Part shown: piece by piece, positions 32,350-40,749 of the stretch
Position numbering within the stretch: the stretch's first letter is position 1
How the letters are laid out: each line of letters begins with the position of its first letter
Assembly: GCA_965277355.1 (NCBI GenBank)
Contig: CBDICN010000002.1
Span: 1,798,001 to 1,862,000 of the forward strand
Length of the DNA: 64,000 bases
Source: RH-AL1 sp965277355
GTDB taxonomy: Bacteria > Pseudomonadota > Alphaproteobacteria > Rhizobiales > Beijerinckiaceae
Reading direction: 5' to 3'
Made by a program: the position numbers and the translations under genes
Notes under the pieces: generated by a model
Seen by the model: only the letters and a program-made list of their open reading frames with translations
Databases searched by the model: none
Told to the model about the DNA's origin: nothing

Positions 32350-33993
32350 TCAGAGTTCGCCGCGCTTGCGCAAAGCGTCGATCCGATCGGCTAGGCGCAG
32401 GCCGAGCGCGTAGATCGTCAAGGCCGGGTTCACACCGCCGCAGGTGGGAAAGACCGACCCGTCACAGATGAAGAGGTTGCGCACGTCCCAGCTACGGTGA
32501 TCGGAATCGACGACGCTGTCTTCCGGGGAAAAGCCCATCCGCGCCGTACCGTAAAGATGGTTCATGTCGTCCGTTTGCTGGAAGACGTCATGCGCTCCGC
32601 CGCCATGCATCATCTGCGTCATCTGGCCGAGACCGTGGGCGATGCTCGCCCTATCGTTGCCGGTCCAAGAATAGGTGATGCGCGGAACCTTCAAACCATA
32701 TTGATCGGTCTCGTCGGCAAGCGTGACGGTGTTACTCTCGTCCGGCATCATCTCGCCGACCATCTTCACGCCGACCTGGTGATTATAGTCCATCATGGCG
32801 ATGCGAAGCTTCTCACCCCAAAGACCGCGCGCACCTGTCTCCACCGCCGCCCACTCCATCGGCAGAGGCCCCTGCGGCATGATCGTGTAGCCGCCGAAAA
32901 AATCCTTCTCGTCCTCGTAATTCCAATGCTCGGTGACGGCGAGCGAGGGGGGTCCTTTATTCCAGCGCACCTCCTGGTCCAGTTTGCCCCAAGCCCCTTG
33001 GTTCGACTGGCTCATGAGATACTTGCCGACGACTCCCGATGAATTGGCGAGCCCATGCGGGTGCCGCGCGTTCGACGAGGCAAGGAGCAGACGCGGTGTC
33101 TCGATCGCGTAGCCGGCGACGATGACGTGCTTCGCCCTCTGAAAGTGCCAGCCGCCCTCTCGATGATAATGCACGCCTATTGCCAGGCCGCGGACCTCCG
33201 TCTCGATCCGCCCGACCATCGCCAAGTCGCGGATCTCCGCGCCGGCCTTCAACGCCCGTGGTATCCACACGGTCAACGAGGATTGCTTGGCGTTCGTCGA
33301 ACATCCGACGCGGCAGAACCCGCGGTACACACAAGGAGGCGCTTTGCCTCGGGGTGCCGATATGGTCGCGATCGGCATCGGCGCCCACGGAATGCCCATG
33401 GCGTCGCAGCCTTTTGCGAGCACACGCCCCGCCGCATTCATCGCGTGCGAGCGGTACGGATAACGAGGTCGCTTGGGACCCCAGGGGTAATTGATCGGAC
33501 CCGAGATCGCGAGGGCCTGCTCGGCCTGTGTGTAATAGGACCACATCTCCCGCCAATCGAGAGGCCAATCGAACCCGTAGCCGAGCTTCGTGCGCGACTG
33601 AAACCATTCCGGCCGGAAGCGCAGCATCACCATCGCGTAATGGACCGTCGAGCCACCGACCGACTTGCCGGAGTTCTTCGCGCCCATCTTCAGTGGGTTG
33701 GCGCCATCGACAAGGCGCGTGTCGGTCCAATACACCTTCTCCTGCTCGGTCTCGTCCGATGCGAAGTCATCCAGCGGGCGGAAGAACGGCCCCGCCTCGA
33801 ACGCCACGACGGAGAAGCCTTTTTCGGCGAGACGGGCGGCGAGCGTGCCGCCGCCGGCGCCTGTGCCGACGATGACGAAATCGACCGCCTCGTCCTTTGA
33901 ATGTTGGCGCATCGGAACCCACCCGCCCGGCGCGAAGACGTCGGGGGCACGTCCATTCTTCGCTCGCGGCCCATCGAGATACTCAGCGTACAC
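32350..33993 (-). CDS. GMC-family FAD-dependent dehydrogenase (gluconate 2-dehydrogenase-like large subunit)
   Basis: A 547-residue flavoprotein that probably oxidises a sugar, sugar acid or alcohol. The FAD motif VIVGTGAGGGTLAARLAEKG is near residues 43-62, the flavin contact segment is NSGKSVGGSTVHYAMV, and the C-terminal active site is NHLYGTARMG with the final pair in GGVNPALT. A CVYRGFCRVGCSTNAKQS block resembles the gluconate-dehydrogenase subgroup. The GTG at 33993 is chosen because GGGAG lies eight bases upstream and the conserved YAEYLDGPRAKNG follows. No signal peptide is seen. It overlaps the subunit-3 gene by 11 bases, so the two are a complex. Confidence 0.9.
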   Translation of the reverse strand: MYAEYLDGPRAKNGRAPDVFAPGGWVPMRQHSKDEAVDFVIVGTGAGGGTLAARLAEKGFSVVAFEAGPFFRPLDDFASDETEQEKVYWTDTRLVDGANPLKMGAKNSGKSVGGSTVHYAMVMLRFRPEWFQSRTKLGYGFDWPLDWREMWSYYTQAEQALAISGPINYPWGPKRPRYPYRSHAMNAAGRVLAKGCDAMGIPWAPMPIATISAPRGKAPPCVYRGFCRVGCSTNAKQSSLTVWIPRALKAGAEIRDLAMVGRIETEVRGLAIGVHYHREGGWHFQRAKHVIVAGYAIETPRLLLASSNARHPHGLANSSGVVGKYLMSQSNQGAWGKLDQEVRWNKGPPSLAVTEHWNYEDEKDFFGGYTIMPQGPLPMEWAAVETGARGLWGEKLRIAMMDYNHQVGVKMVGEMMPDESNTVTLADETDQYGLKVPRITYSWTGNDRASIAHGLGQMTQMMHGGGAHDVFQQTDDMNHLYGTARMGFSPEDSVVDSDHRSWDVRNLFICDGSVFPTCGGVNPALTIYALGLRLADRIDALRKRGEL

Positions 33994-34621
33994 GGCGATT
34001 CTCCCTTCGCGCCCGCTCCGGATCGCCATAGGCCTCGACCGGCTCCCAGGGGTCGCGGTCGTTCAATTCCATACGAACGTAGCCACGCGGGCTCGCCGGA
34101 CCGCCGAACCCGATCTCGTTCCAAGCGATCGGGTGTGCATAGTAGGCGTTCGTGACGTCTGGAATGACCCGTTTGTGAAAGAACAGATCGCTCGGCATGT
34201 CCTTGAAAGGGCCGTCCTTCAGCTCTCCTACCTCCGCCTTGGTGAGAAGCTCATCCTGCTTGCTCGCCGGAAGCGCATGGAACGCGACGCGCGTCGCGGC
34301 CTGCGCCGCTGCCTCCAGCCCGGCAAGACCTCGCTTCCAAGCCTCACCCTCCTGGGGTAGGGGAAGATAGCGATAGCCATCGCCGATGCGATGGAACATG
34401 CGTTCGTCGACGTAGGCCGGCAGCGGTATCTTCGGTCGATCGTCGGGTTGCGGAAGGATTCGGGCGCAGACGGCGCACAACGTCATCCACTCGCCGGCAT
34501 CGAAAAAGCGCGGCCCGGGGTGGACCGTCAGGCGCTTGTCGATGACTTGTCGAGTCTTCTGGTTCCAGGACTGCGTCCAGCGGCGGTCGAGGACGTCGTA
34601 ACCGGGAAAGCGTTCGCTCAT
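33983..34621 (-). CDS. Gluconate 2-dehydrogenase subunit 3-like protein
   Basis: A 212-residue small subunit of GMC dehydrogenases. Family features are the N-terminal DAGEWMTLCAVCARILPQPD and the central ALPASKQDELLTKAEVGELK. A DLFFHKRVIPDVTNAYYAHP segment and the C-terminal tail GPASPRGYVRMELNDRDPWE follow. In classic enzymes this subunit carries the Tat signal that exports the complex; here no twin-arginine or hydrophobic leader is visible, implying a cytoplasmic location. It overlaps the genes on both sides (ATGA with the membrane protein upstream, 11 bases with GMC downstream). Confidence 0.85.
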   Translation of the reverse strand: MSERFPGYDVLDRRWTQSWNQKTRQVIDKRLTVHPGPRFFDAGEWMTLCAVCARILPQPDDRPKIPLPAYVDERMFHRIGDGYRYLPLPQEGEAWKRGLAGLEAAAQAATRVAFHALPASKQDELLTKAEVGELKDGPFKDMPSDLFFHKRVIPDVTNAYYAHPIAWNEIGFGGPASPRGYVRMELNDRDPWEPVEAYGDPERARRENRRVR

Positions 34622-35547
34622 CCTTTTCGCTCCAGCAGGCGTAACGCCGCCATGCCGGCGACGGAGAGACCGGAGAAGCTCGGCGGCGCCGGTATCGGCG
34701 GCCCGTCAATAACGTTCTGGCGCCAGTTCTTCCAGCCGCCCATCGCCCGCGACACCCCGTAGATATGAAACGCGACGCCGGCGAAACCCATGAAGGCCGT
34801 GGCGGCGAGCCAACGCCCCGCCCATCTCCGGTTCTTGCGCGTCGGGGTGGCCGTCGCATTGCCGAGGATCGCGGCAGCCAGCGGCGGCAACGTCACCGGC
34901 AGGTACATGAAGGGGTTCTGGAAGCGCCCGCGAAAATGGAGAAGCCCGGCCTCGCCCGTCGTGCCGAGAAGTCCTAAAGCGGTGAGGCCCGAGAGCAGCC
35001 GGCCGGCCGGAAAGCCGAAGATCGTCGGGCGTGTGCCGGGCGGCGCGTCACGGACGCGCTCCGCGGCGAAGCCGAGCAGGCCGGAAAGGATCAGCGCCGC
35101 CGGCGCGCCGATCGGCGCCGCGTAAAAGGCGTTGTTCCAGCTGATGCCGCCCTCTCGTTTGGCGATGTTGTAGGCGTGGAAGCCGGTGCCGATCGTACCG
35201 ACCGCCGCGGCCGTGAGGTAGGCGACATCGCGCGTCGGCTCCGAGCGGTTCGTCTCTCGCGTCGCACCGTGGATGCCTGCGGCGAGACTCGTCGCCGCCG
35301 CCGCAAGCGCGAGATACATCGCCGGGTTCTTGAAGCTGCCGCGATAATGCTCGACGGCGCTGTCGAAGAGTACTGAGCCCGCGAGCATGGCCGAGCCGAC
35401 ATGCAGCTGGCGCGCTTCGCTGACCGCTGTGGCGCGCTGCCCGGCGCCGCTCGGCATCGACGTACCGAACGATTCGAGCCGTTCCGCGCGCCGCGTGACG
35501 TCATCGAGCTGCTGCAGAATGGTTTGATTAAAGACTTGCTTGGCCAC
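34618..35547 (-). CDS. Duplicated multi-pass membrane protein with paired histidines
   Basis: A 309-residue integral membrane protein of unknown family, with about eight hydrophobic segments. It is an internal tandem duplication. Repeat 1 holds EHYRGSFKNPAMYLAL (H67) and GTGFHAYNIAKREGG (H124); repeat 2 holds LHFRGRFQNPFMYLPV (H204) and GVAFHIYGVSRAMGG (H261). Each ends with a PIGAPA or PIPAPP turn and a last helix. Two conserved histidines per repeat near membrane segments suggest heme b or metal ligation. It is translationally coupled to the subunit-3 gene (ATGA), so it is the probable membrane anchor of the GMC enzyme. The function is inferred, not known. Confidence 0.7.
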   Translation of the reverse strand: MAKQVFNQTILQQLDDVTRRAERLESFGTSMPSGAGQRATAVSEARQLHVGSAMLAGSVLFDSAVEHYRGSFKNPAMYLALAAAATSLAAGIHGATRETNRSEPTRDVAYLTAAAVGTIGTGFHAYNIAKREGGISWNNAFYAAPIGAPAALILSGLLGFAAERVRDAPPGTRPTIFGFPAGRLLSGLTALGLLGTTGEAGLLHFRGRFQNPFMYLPVTLPPLAAAILGNATATPTRKNRRWAGRWLAATAFMGFAGVAFHIYGVSRAMGGWKNWRQNVIDGPPIPAPPSFSGLSVAGMAALRLLERKG

Positions 35548-35579
35548 GACGTGTTCTCACAAGGGATGATCGAAAACCC

Positions 35580-37370
35580 TTATTCCGGTTTTCGCCCCGG
35601 CAGAAGGCTCGCCAACATTTGCTTGGCGGAGCCCTTGACGACCGAGCCGAGCTCGGGCTCGTCACCCATCATCGTCATGAAATTCTTCGCATCTTTCAGC
35701 GTGATGTGTGGCGGCAGCGGCGGCACGTTGGGATCGGTGTACATTTCCAGGATCACCGGACGATCCGCGGCGAGTGCGTCGTCCCAGGCGGCGCCGATCT
35801 TTTCCGGATCGTCGCAGAAGATGCCCTTCAGTCCAATCAGTTCGGCATACTTATGATAGGGAAAATCCGGGATCGATTGCGTCAGTTCCGTCTTGCCGTC
35901 GCCGAGCTGGACGCGCTCTTCCCAGGTCACCTGGTTCAGGTCGCGATTGTTCAGGACCATAATGATGAATTGCGGATTCGACCATTCCCGCCAGTACTTG
36001 GAGACGGTGATCATCACGTTCAGGCCATTCATCTGCATCGCGCCATCGCCGATGAAGCCGATGACGGCGCGTTCGGGAAACGCCATCTTCGCCGCCATCG
36101 CGTAGGGCGTGCAGGCTCCGAGCGAGGCGAGGCCGCCGGAGAGCGAGCCCTTCATGCCGCGGCGGATTTTGATGTCACGCGCATACCAATTGGCGGTGGA
36201 GCCTGAGTCGGCCGTCAGGATGCAATTATCCGGGAGGCGCGGCGAGAGCTCCCAGAAGACGCGTTGCGGGTTGATTGGATCGGCCGAAGCCATGGCGCGA
36301 TCCTCGAGCGTTTTCCACCAGCTGGCGACCTCCTTCTCGATCTTCTCGCGCCACTCGGTCTCCTGGTTCTGCTTCAGCAATGGCAACAGCGCCCGCAGCG
36401 TCTCCGCGCTGTCGCCGATCATGCTGTATTCCATTGGATAGCGCAGGCTGAGGTTGGCGCCGTTGATGTCGATCTGGACACCGCGCGCAGCACCGGGCTT
36501 CGGCAGAAACTCGCTGTAAGGAAATGCCGAGCCGACCATGAGCAGCGTGTCGCATTCCATCATCAAGTCCCACGACGGCTTGGTCCCCAACAGTCCGAGC
36601 GAGCCGGTGACGAACGGCAGGTCGTCGGGCACCGCGGCCTTGCCGAGCAGCGACTTGGCGATGCCGGCGTTGAGCCGCTCGGCGACGGCGATCACCTCGG
36701 CGGTCGCCGACAGACAACCTGCGCCGACCAGCATCGCGACCTTCTTGCCTTCGTTGAGGATGTCGGCGGCGCGCTGCAGCGCCTCATGGTTGGGAAGGTT
36801 CGACTCGCCGGGATAGCCGACGCCGGTGTGCGTCGCGCCGTGAACCATCGGCGCGTCCGCGTAGGCCAGCTCTTGCAGATCATTCGGAATGATGACGCAG
36901 GTCACCGCGCGTTTTGCCTGCGCGATACGCACCGCACGGTCGATGCAGGTGCGGACCTGGGTCGGCACCACAGCCGTTATGACGTACTCGGAGGCAACGT
37001 CCTTGAAGAGGTTCTGGAGGTCGACCTCCTGCTGATAATTGGAGCCGAGGGCCGAGCGCGCCTGCTGGCCGACGATCGCCACCACCGGCACGTGATCGGC
37101 CTTCGCGTCATAGAGCCCGGTGAGCAGGTGGATCGCGCCGGGTCCGGACGTCGCGTAGCAAAGCCCCGGCTGGCCGGTGAATTTGGCGTGCGCGGAAGCC
37201 ATGAACGCGGCCATCTCCTCATGGCGCACCTGCACGTAATGCATGAAGTCCTTGGCTTTCTCGAGCGCGACGTCGAGACCGCCGACGCCGTCGCCCGGAT
37301 AGCCGTACACCCGCGACAAGCCCCACTCCGACAACCGCTTCCAAACGAACTCGGCTACGTTCTGCGACAT
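35580..37370 (-). CDS. Thiamine pyrophosphate-requiring enzyme (pyruvate oxidase/acetolactate synthase type)
   Basis: A 596-residue ThDP enzyme with three domains: the Pyr domain (YGYPGDGVGGLD, catalytic glutamate in VRHEEMAAFMASAHAK), a central domain and the PP domain. The cofactor motif is GDGAMQMNGLNVMITVSKY followed by MVLNNRDLNQ. It resembles PoxB-like proteins but lacks an obvious lipid-binding C-terminal helix, so oxidase, decarboxylase and lyase activities are all open. It lies between the SMP-30 gene (26 bases upstream) and the membrane-protein gene (32 bases downstream) in one operon. Confidence 0.88.
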   Translation of the reverse strand: MSQNVAEFVWKRLSEWGLSRVYGYPGDGVGGLDVALEKAKDFMHYVQVRHEEMAAFMASAHAKFTGQPGLCYATSGPGAIHLLTGLYDAKADHVPVVAIVGQQARSALGSNYQQEVDLQNLFKDVASEYVITAVVPTQVRTCIDRAVRIAQAKRAVTCVIIPNDLQELAYADAPMVHGATHTGVGYPGESNLPNHEALQRAADILNEGKKVAMLVGAGCLSATAEVIAVAERLNAGIAKSLLGKAAVPDDLPFVTGSLGLLGTKPSWDLMMECDTLLMVGSAFPYSEFLPKPGAARGVQIDINGANLSLRYPMEYSMIGDSAETLRALLPLLKQNQETEWREKIEKEVASWWKTLEDRAMASADPINPQRVFWELSPRLPDNCILTADSGSTANWYARDIKIRRGMKGSLSGGLASLGACTPYAMAAKMAFPERAVIGFIGDGAMQMNGLNVMITVSKYWREWSNPQFIIMVLNNRDLNQVTWEERVQLGDGKTELTQSIPDFPYHKYAELIGLKGIFCDDPEKIGAAWDDALAADRPVILEMYTDPNVPPLPPHITLKDAKNFMTMMGDEPELGSVVKGSAKQMLASLLPGRKPE

Positions 37371-37396
37371 CGGTCGTCTCCTTGCATGAGCAGCTG

Positions 37397-38308
37397 TTAC
37401 CGCGTTCGGTCGAACAAAGTTGTCTCGAGACCCGGCACCGACATTTCGAAGCTGAACAATCCGCCTTCCAGAGGTCGGCTTGTCCTCTGGTCCGGGTCGA
37501 TCATCCAAGTGGCGCTGGTGACGTAGACGGTCGACAGCGAGGCTCCGCCATAGGCCGGCATCGTCGGATACTGAACCGGCATCTCGATCCTGCGTTCCAG
37601 CAGGCCGTCGGGATCGAAGCGGAGCAGGCAGCCTTCGCCGTAGACGGCGCAGAGATAGAAGCCTTCGCGGTCGACCGCGGCGCCATCGGGGCCGTGCTTC
37701 TGGTTGTGTGTTTCGACGTTGGCGAAAACGCGCCGGTGTGACGCCTGCCCCGCCGTCGCGTCGTAGTCGAAGGCGTAGATCTGCTTGGAGGCCGTGTCGG
37801 ACTGGTACATGGTGCGCCCGTCCGGGCTCCAGGCGAGCCCGTTGGACGTTTTCACCGACGCTGCGATATCGATCCATGTGCCGTTCGGGCTGTAGCGAAA
37901 CAAAGGCGCACGATCGGGTGCATGCTCCTTCTCGTCGCCGGGTTTCAGCGGCAGATACATCTCGCCGACGAGAAAACGGCCCACGGGGTCGCAGCCGCCA
38001 TCGTTGAAGATGAAACGCCGGATGTCGTAGGGGACCAGCCCGAGCTGGTGCAACGACGCGTTCTTCCTCTGAAACTCGTAAAGGCCTGTCCGCAAGGCGA
38101 CCAGCGCCCCGGTCTCGGTGAGCACCTGGCACCCGATCCAGCTCGGCATTTCCCAGGCAATGTCCCGTCGCGATACGGGGTCGAAGGCGTGCAGGGCGGG
38201 CTCGCGCGTGTCGACCCAATAGAGCTTCTGCTCGCGGACGGACCATCGCGGGCTCTCGCCGTTCAAGGCCTTGGCATCAAGCTCCAGTCTGATATCGAGC
38301 TTCGACAT
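37397..38308 (-). CDS. SMP-30/gluconolactonase family lactonase
   Basis: A six-bladed beta-propeller sugar lactonase of 303 residues. Metal ligands expected for the family are visible: glutamate in LNGESPRWS (about residue 18), asparagine in VKTSNGLAWSPDGRTMY and aspartate in HGPDGAAVDREGFY; FIFNDGGCDPVGRFLVGEM is the substrate strand. No signal peptide, so cytoplasmic. It probably hydrolyses an aldonolactone, giving an acid that the downstream dehydrogenase or ThDP enzyme could use. It starts three bases after the stop of a glycoside-hydrolase fragment. Confidence 0.92.
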   Translation of the reverse strand: MSKLDIRLELDAKALNGESPRWSVREQKLYWVDTREPALHAFDPVSRRDIAWEMPSWIGCQVLTETGALVALRTGLYEFQRKNASLHQLGLVPYDIRRFIFNDGGCDPVGRFLVGEMYLPLKPGDEKEHAPDRAPLFRYSPNGTWIDIAASVKTSNGLAWSPDGRTMYQSDTASKQIYAFDYDATAGQASHRRVFANVETHNQKHGPDGAAVDREGFYLCAVYGEGCLLRFDPDGLLERRIEMPVQYPTMPAYGGASLSTVYVTSATWMIDPDQRTSRPLEGGLFSFEMSVPGLETTLFDRTR

Positions 38309-38311
38309 GGG

Positions 38312-38536
38312 TTACCCTCGTCGCCGGCGCGCTGGCGCCTCTGCCTCGGCATAGTAGGACTCGAAGACGTCGTCACCGAGCGACCACCTGAAATCGCGCT
38401 CGCGAAGCCAAGCGGCGAAGCAGGCGTCGCCGTCGAAGCGCGGCCAGCAGAGCAAGTCGACCGCGCCGGTCTTGCTGTCGAGCGCAGCCGTCCCGCCCTC
38501 GCCGATCGGTCCATAATCCTCGATGGGTGAACTCAC
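38312..38536 (-). pseudogene. N-terminal fragment of a GH15 (trehalase/glucoamylase-like) gene
   Basis: The first 45 residues match the characteristic start of GH15-family proteins (SSPIEDYGPIGEGGTAALDS, then VDLLCWPRFDGDACFAAWL). The frame ends at residue 74 after an unrelated-looking tail, whereas the family is about 600 residues. The GTG start is intact, and its stop lies three bases before the SMP-30 start, so it may still act as a leader that couples translation. It is most simply a relic of a deletion that removed the hydrolase body. Confidence 0.65.
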
Positions 38537-38665
38537 GCGCGCGATCCTCGTGAAAAGATAAAGTCATCGGCCTATCTCCGCGGCTAGATGAGCGGAGACC
38601 GAGCTCGATCGGTCATCATTCGTGTTCACGCGCTCGCACGAGCAGGGTTCCCGGTGCGGACTACG

Positions 38666-40513
38666 TCAACGGGCCTTTCCTGCGCGAGCACGGGGGGCGT
38701 AGAAACGGGCGCGGTCGGTTTCGAGGCTGCCGACAGCTCGGCGAATGGCGAGCAAATCCTTCCGAGTGATAATACCACGCAGTTCTCGCGTCGCCGGGTC
38801 GACGATGGCGATCAGGCCCATGTCCTCGGCGATCATCAAATCAACGACATAACCGACCACGTCGCCGGGATAGGCGACCAACGTGGATGCGTCCGAGACG
38901 CGATCGCGCAGGGTCTCGGCCTCGTGATCGGGCTCGACCCGCCAAAGCAGCGCGTCCGCGCGCGTCACCTGGCCAATAAAACGCTTCTCCTCATCGAGGA
39001 CCGGATAGGCGAGATGAATGTTTTCCGGCGAGATGAAGAGCGACACGGCATCCTCGATCGTCATGGTCGACGGCAACGTCTGGACCTCCGTCACCATGAT
39101 CTCGGCCGCCCGCGTCAGCTCGAACGGGTCGACCGAATATTCGCGCGTGATGTGTTGGCCGCGGCGGGCGATCTTCTCGGTCAAGATAGAGCGCTTCAGC
39201 AGGAGCACCGTGACGGCGTAGGCGGAGACTGTCGCCGTCAGCAGCGGCGCGAGGCCGTGCAGATTGCCGGTGAGCTCGACGGCGAAGATCGAGCCGGTCA
39301 GCGGCGCGCGCATCGTGCCCCCGAGCATCGCCGCCATGCCGAGCAGCGCCCAGAAGCCGGGATCGCCTGGCAGCGCAAGCCCGACCAGCGCGCCGAGCGC
39401 GCCGCCCATGATGAGCAGCGGTGCGAGCACGCCGCCCGACGTGCCGGACGACAGCGCGATCAGCCAGATGACCGATTTGACGACGAGCAGCAGCAGCACG
39501 GCCCCCAGCGCCATGCGGTTGTTGAGGAGGTCGTCGATCACGTCATAGCCGACACCGAGCGCGCGCGGCTCGATGAGACCCCCGAGCCCGACCACGAGAC
39601 CACCGAGCGCCGGCCACCACATCCAATGGATCGGCAGCTTCGCGAACGTATCCTCCGCCTTGTACAAGAGCAAGGTGAGGACGCCCGACTGCAGCCCGGC
39701 GAGGATGCCGATGCCGGCGCAGATCAGAAAGCCCCACCAGGCGAGGTTCGGGTCGCTCGCAGAGGGAAAGAGCGGCGCCGGGCCGAACAGCAACGGACGC
39801 CACGCGATGGCGACGACCGCCGCGACAGAGACCGGAATGAAGCTGCGCGGCTTCCATTCAAACAGCAACAGTTCGACAGCCAGGAGAACGGCTGCGACCG
39901 GCGTGCCGAAGATTCCTGTCATGCCGGCCGCCGCACCGGCAACGAGCAAGGTCTTGCGCTCAGCCGCGCTCAAGTCGAAGAATTGCGCGAACAGCGAGCC
40001 GATCGCGCCGCCGGTCATGATGATCGGTCCCTCGGCGCCGAACGGACCGCCGGTGCCGATCGCGATGGCCGCGGACAACGGCTTCAGGATCGCGACTTTT
40101 GGCCCGATTCGGCTTTTGCCGATGAGAATCGTCTCGATGGCTTCGGGAATGCCGTGGCCACGGATGGCGGGTGTGCCGTAGCGTGCCATAAGTCCGATTA
40201 CCAGGCCGCCAAGAGCGGGCGCGACCACCATCCACGGCGTCCGCGGAATATGCGCGAACGTCGTATAGGCGACGCTGACGTGACCGCACCAGACAATGTT
40301 GGTGACGAGCAGGATAAGCTTGACGAGCAGCCACGCGGTGAAGGCACCCATCGTACCGATTACGAGCGACAGAGCCGCAAGGTTCAAGGTTCGCGGGTCG
40401 GCGGTGAAGTCTGCAAGTCGACGCGGTTTTGTAACCGCACCAGCCGGTTCCTCCTCCTTCGACGCAACACCGTTCAACATCAAGCCCTCCAGAGACGGTC
40501 GGGTCGAAGACAT
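38666..40513 (-). CDS. CLC-family chloride channel protein with CBS domains
   Basis: A 615-residue membrane protein: CLC core at about 45-445 and two CBS domains at about 475-595. Selectivity segments are RGHGIPEAIE (119-123 GHGIP), GPFGAEGPIIMTGG with the gating glutamate E161, and GTSGGVLAPLLIMGG. At the inner proton-glutamate position of E. coli ClcA (E203) the alignment AVELLLFEW gives leucine (L215), suggesting channel-like rather than H+/Cl- exchange behaviour; this is inference from a hand alignment. CBS domains imply nucleotide control. It probably has its own promoter at 40549-40576. Confidence 0.9.
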   Translation of the reverse strand: MSSTRPSLEGLMLNGVASKEEEPAGAVTKPRRLADFTADPRTLNLAALSLVIGTMGAFTAWLLVKLILLVTNIVWCGHVSVAYTTFAHIPRTPWMVVAPALGGLVIGLMARYGTPAIRGHGIPEAIETILIGKSRIGPKVAILKPLSAAIAIGTGGPFGAEGPIIMTGGAIGSLFAQFFDLSAAERKTLLVAGAAAGMTGIFGTPVAAVLLAVELLLFEWKPRSFIPVSVAAVVAIAWRPLLFGPAPLFPSASDPNLAWWGFLICAGIGILAGLQSGVLTLLLYKAEDTFAKLPIHWMWWPALGGLVVGLGGLIEPRALGVGYDVIDDLLNNRMALGAVLLLLVVKSVIWLIALSSGTSGGVLAPLLIMGGALGALVGLALPGDPGFWALLGMAAMLGGTMRAPLTGSIFAVELTGNLHGLAPLLTATVSAYAVTVLLLKRSILTEKIARRGQHITREYSVDPFELTRAAEIMVTEVQTLPSTMTIEDAVSLFISPENIHLAYPVLDEEKRFIGQVTRADALLWRVEPDHEAETLRDRVSDASTLVAYPGDVVGYVVDLMIAEDMGLIAIVDPATRELRGIITRKDLLAIRRAVGSLETDRARFYAPRARAGKAR

Positions 40514-40548
40514 CCGCCTTGCGGAGCCGCTGCGCCATCATAGGACCT

Positions 40549-40576
40549 ATTCTATATCGCATTACGATATGTTCAA
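40549..40576 (-). promoter_or_regulatory. Candidate sigma-70 promoter of the CLC gene
   Basis: On the minus strand, TTGAAC (40571-40576) and TAGAAT (40549-40554) are spaced by 16 bases in an AT-rich patch. The -10 matches five of six consensus bases and the start codon lies about 36 bases downstream, leaving a leader of about 29 bases containing AAGG. Confidence 0.5.
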
Positions 40577-40749
40577 GGACCCAAAGAGGGTTCATCGACG
40601 GGTTCAAATGGCGGGCTTCAACGATATCTCGAGGCCAATTCCGGCGACGTCGATTTTAATATAGGAACAGTAAGTATAACCGCGGTAGCAGCAAAAACGA
40701 TATTGGAGAGATTGCGAATACCCGAAGCGGATCGAAGGGATTTTTCAAG

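Noticed and set aside
35580..38246. An 888-codon reading that would fuse the ThDP enzyme to upstream sequence
   Set aside because: The upstream part is an out-of-frame translation of the SMP-30 gene; the ThDP family starts at the ATG at 37370.
38588..40543. A 651-codon open frame on the plus strand antisense to the CLC gene
   Set aside because: Arg/Asp/Gln-rich composition without any domain; it mirrors the codon bias of the real minus-strand gene, which has intact CLC motifs.
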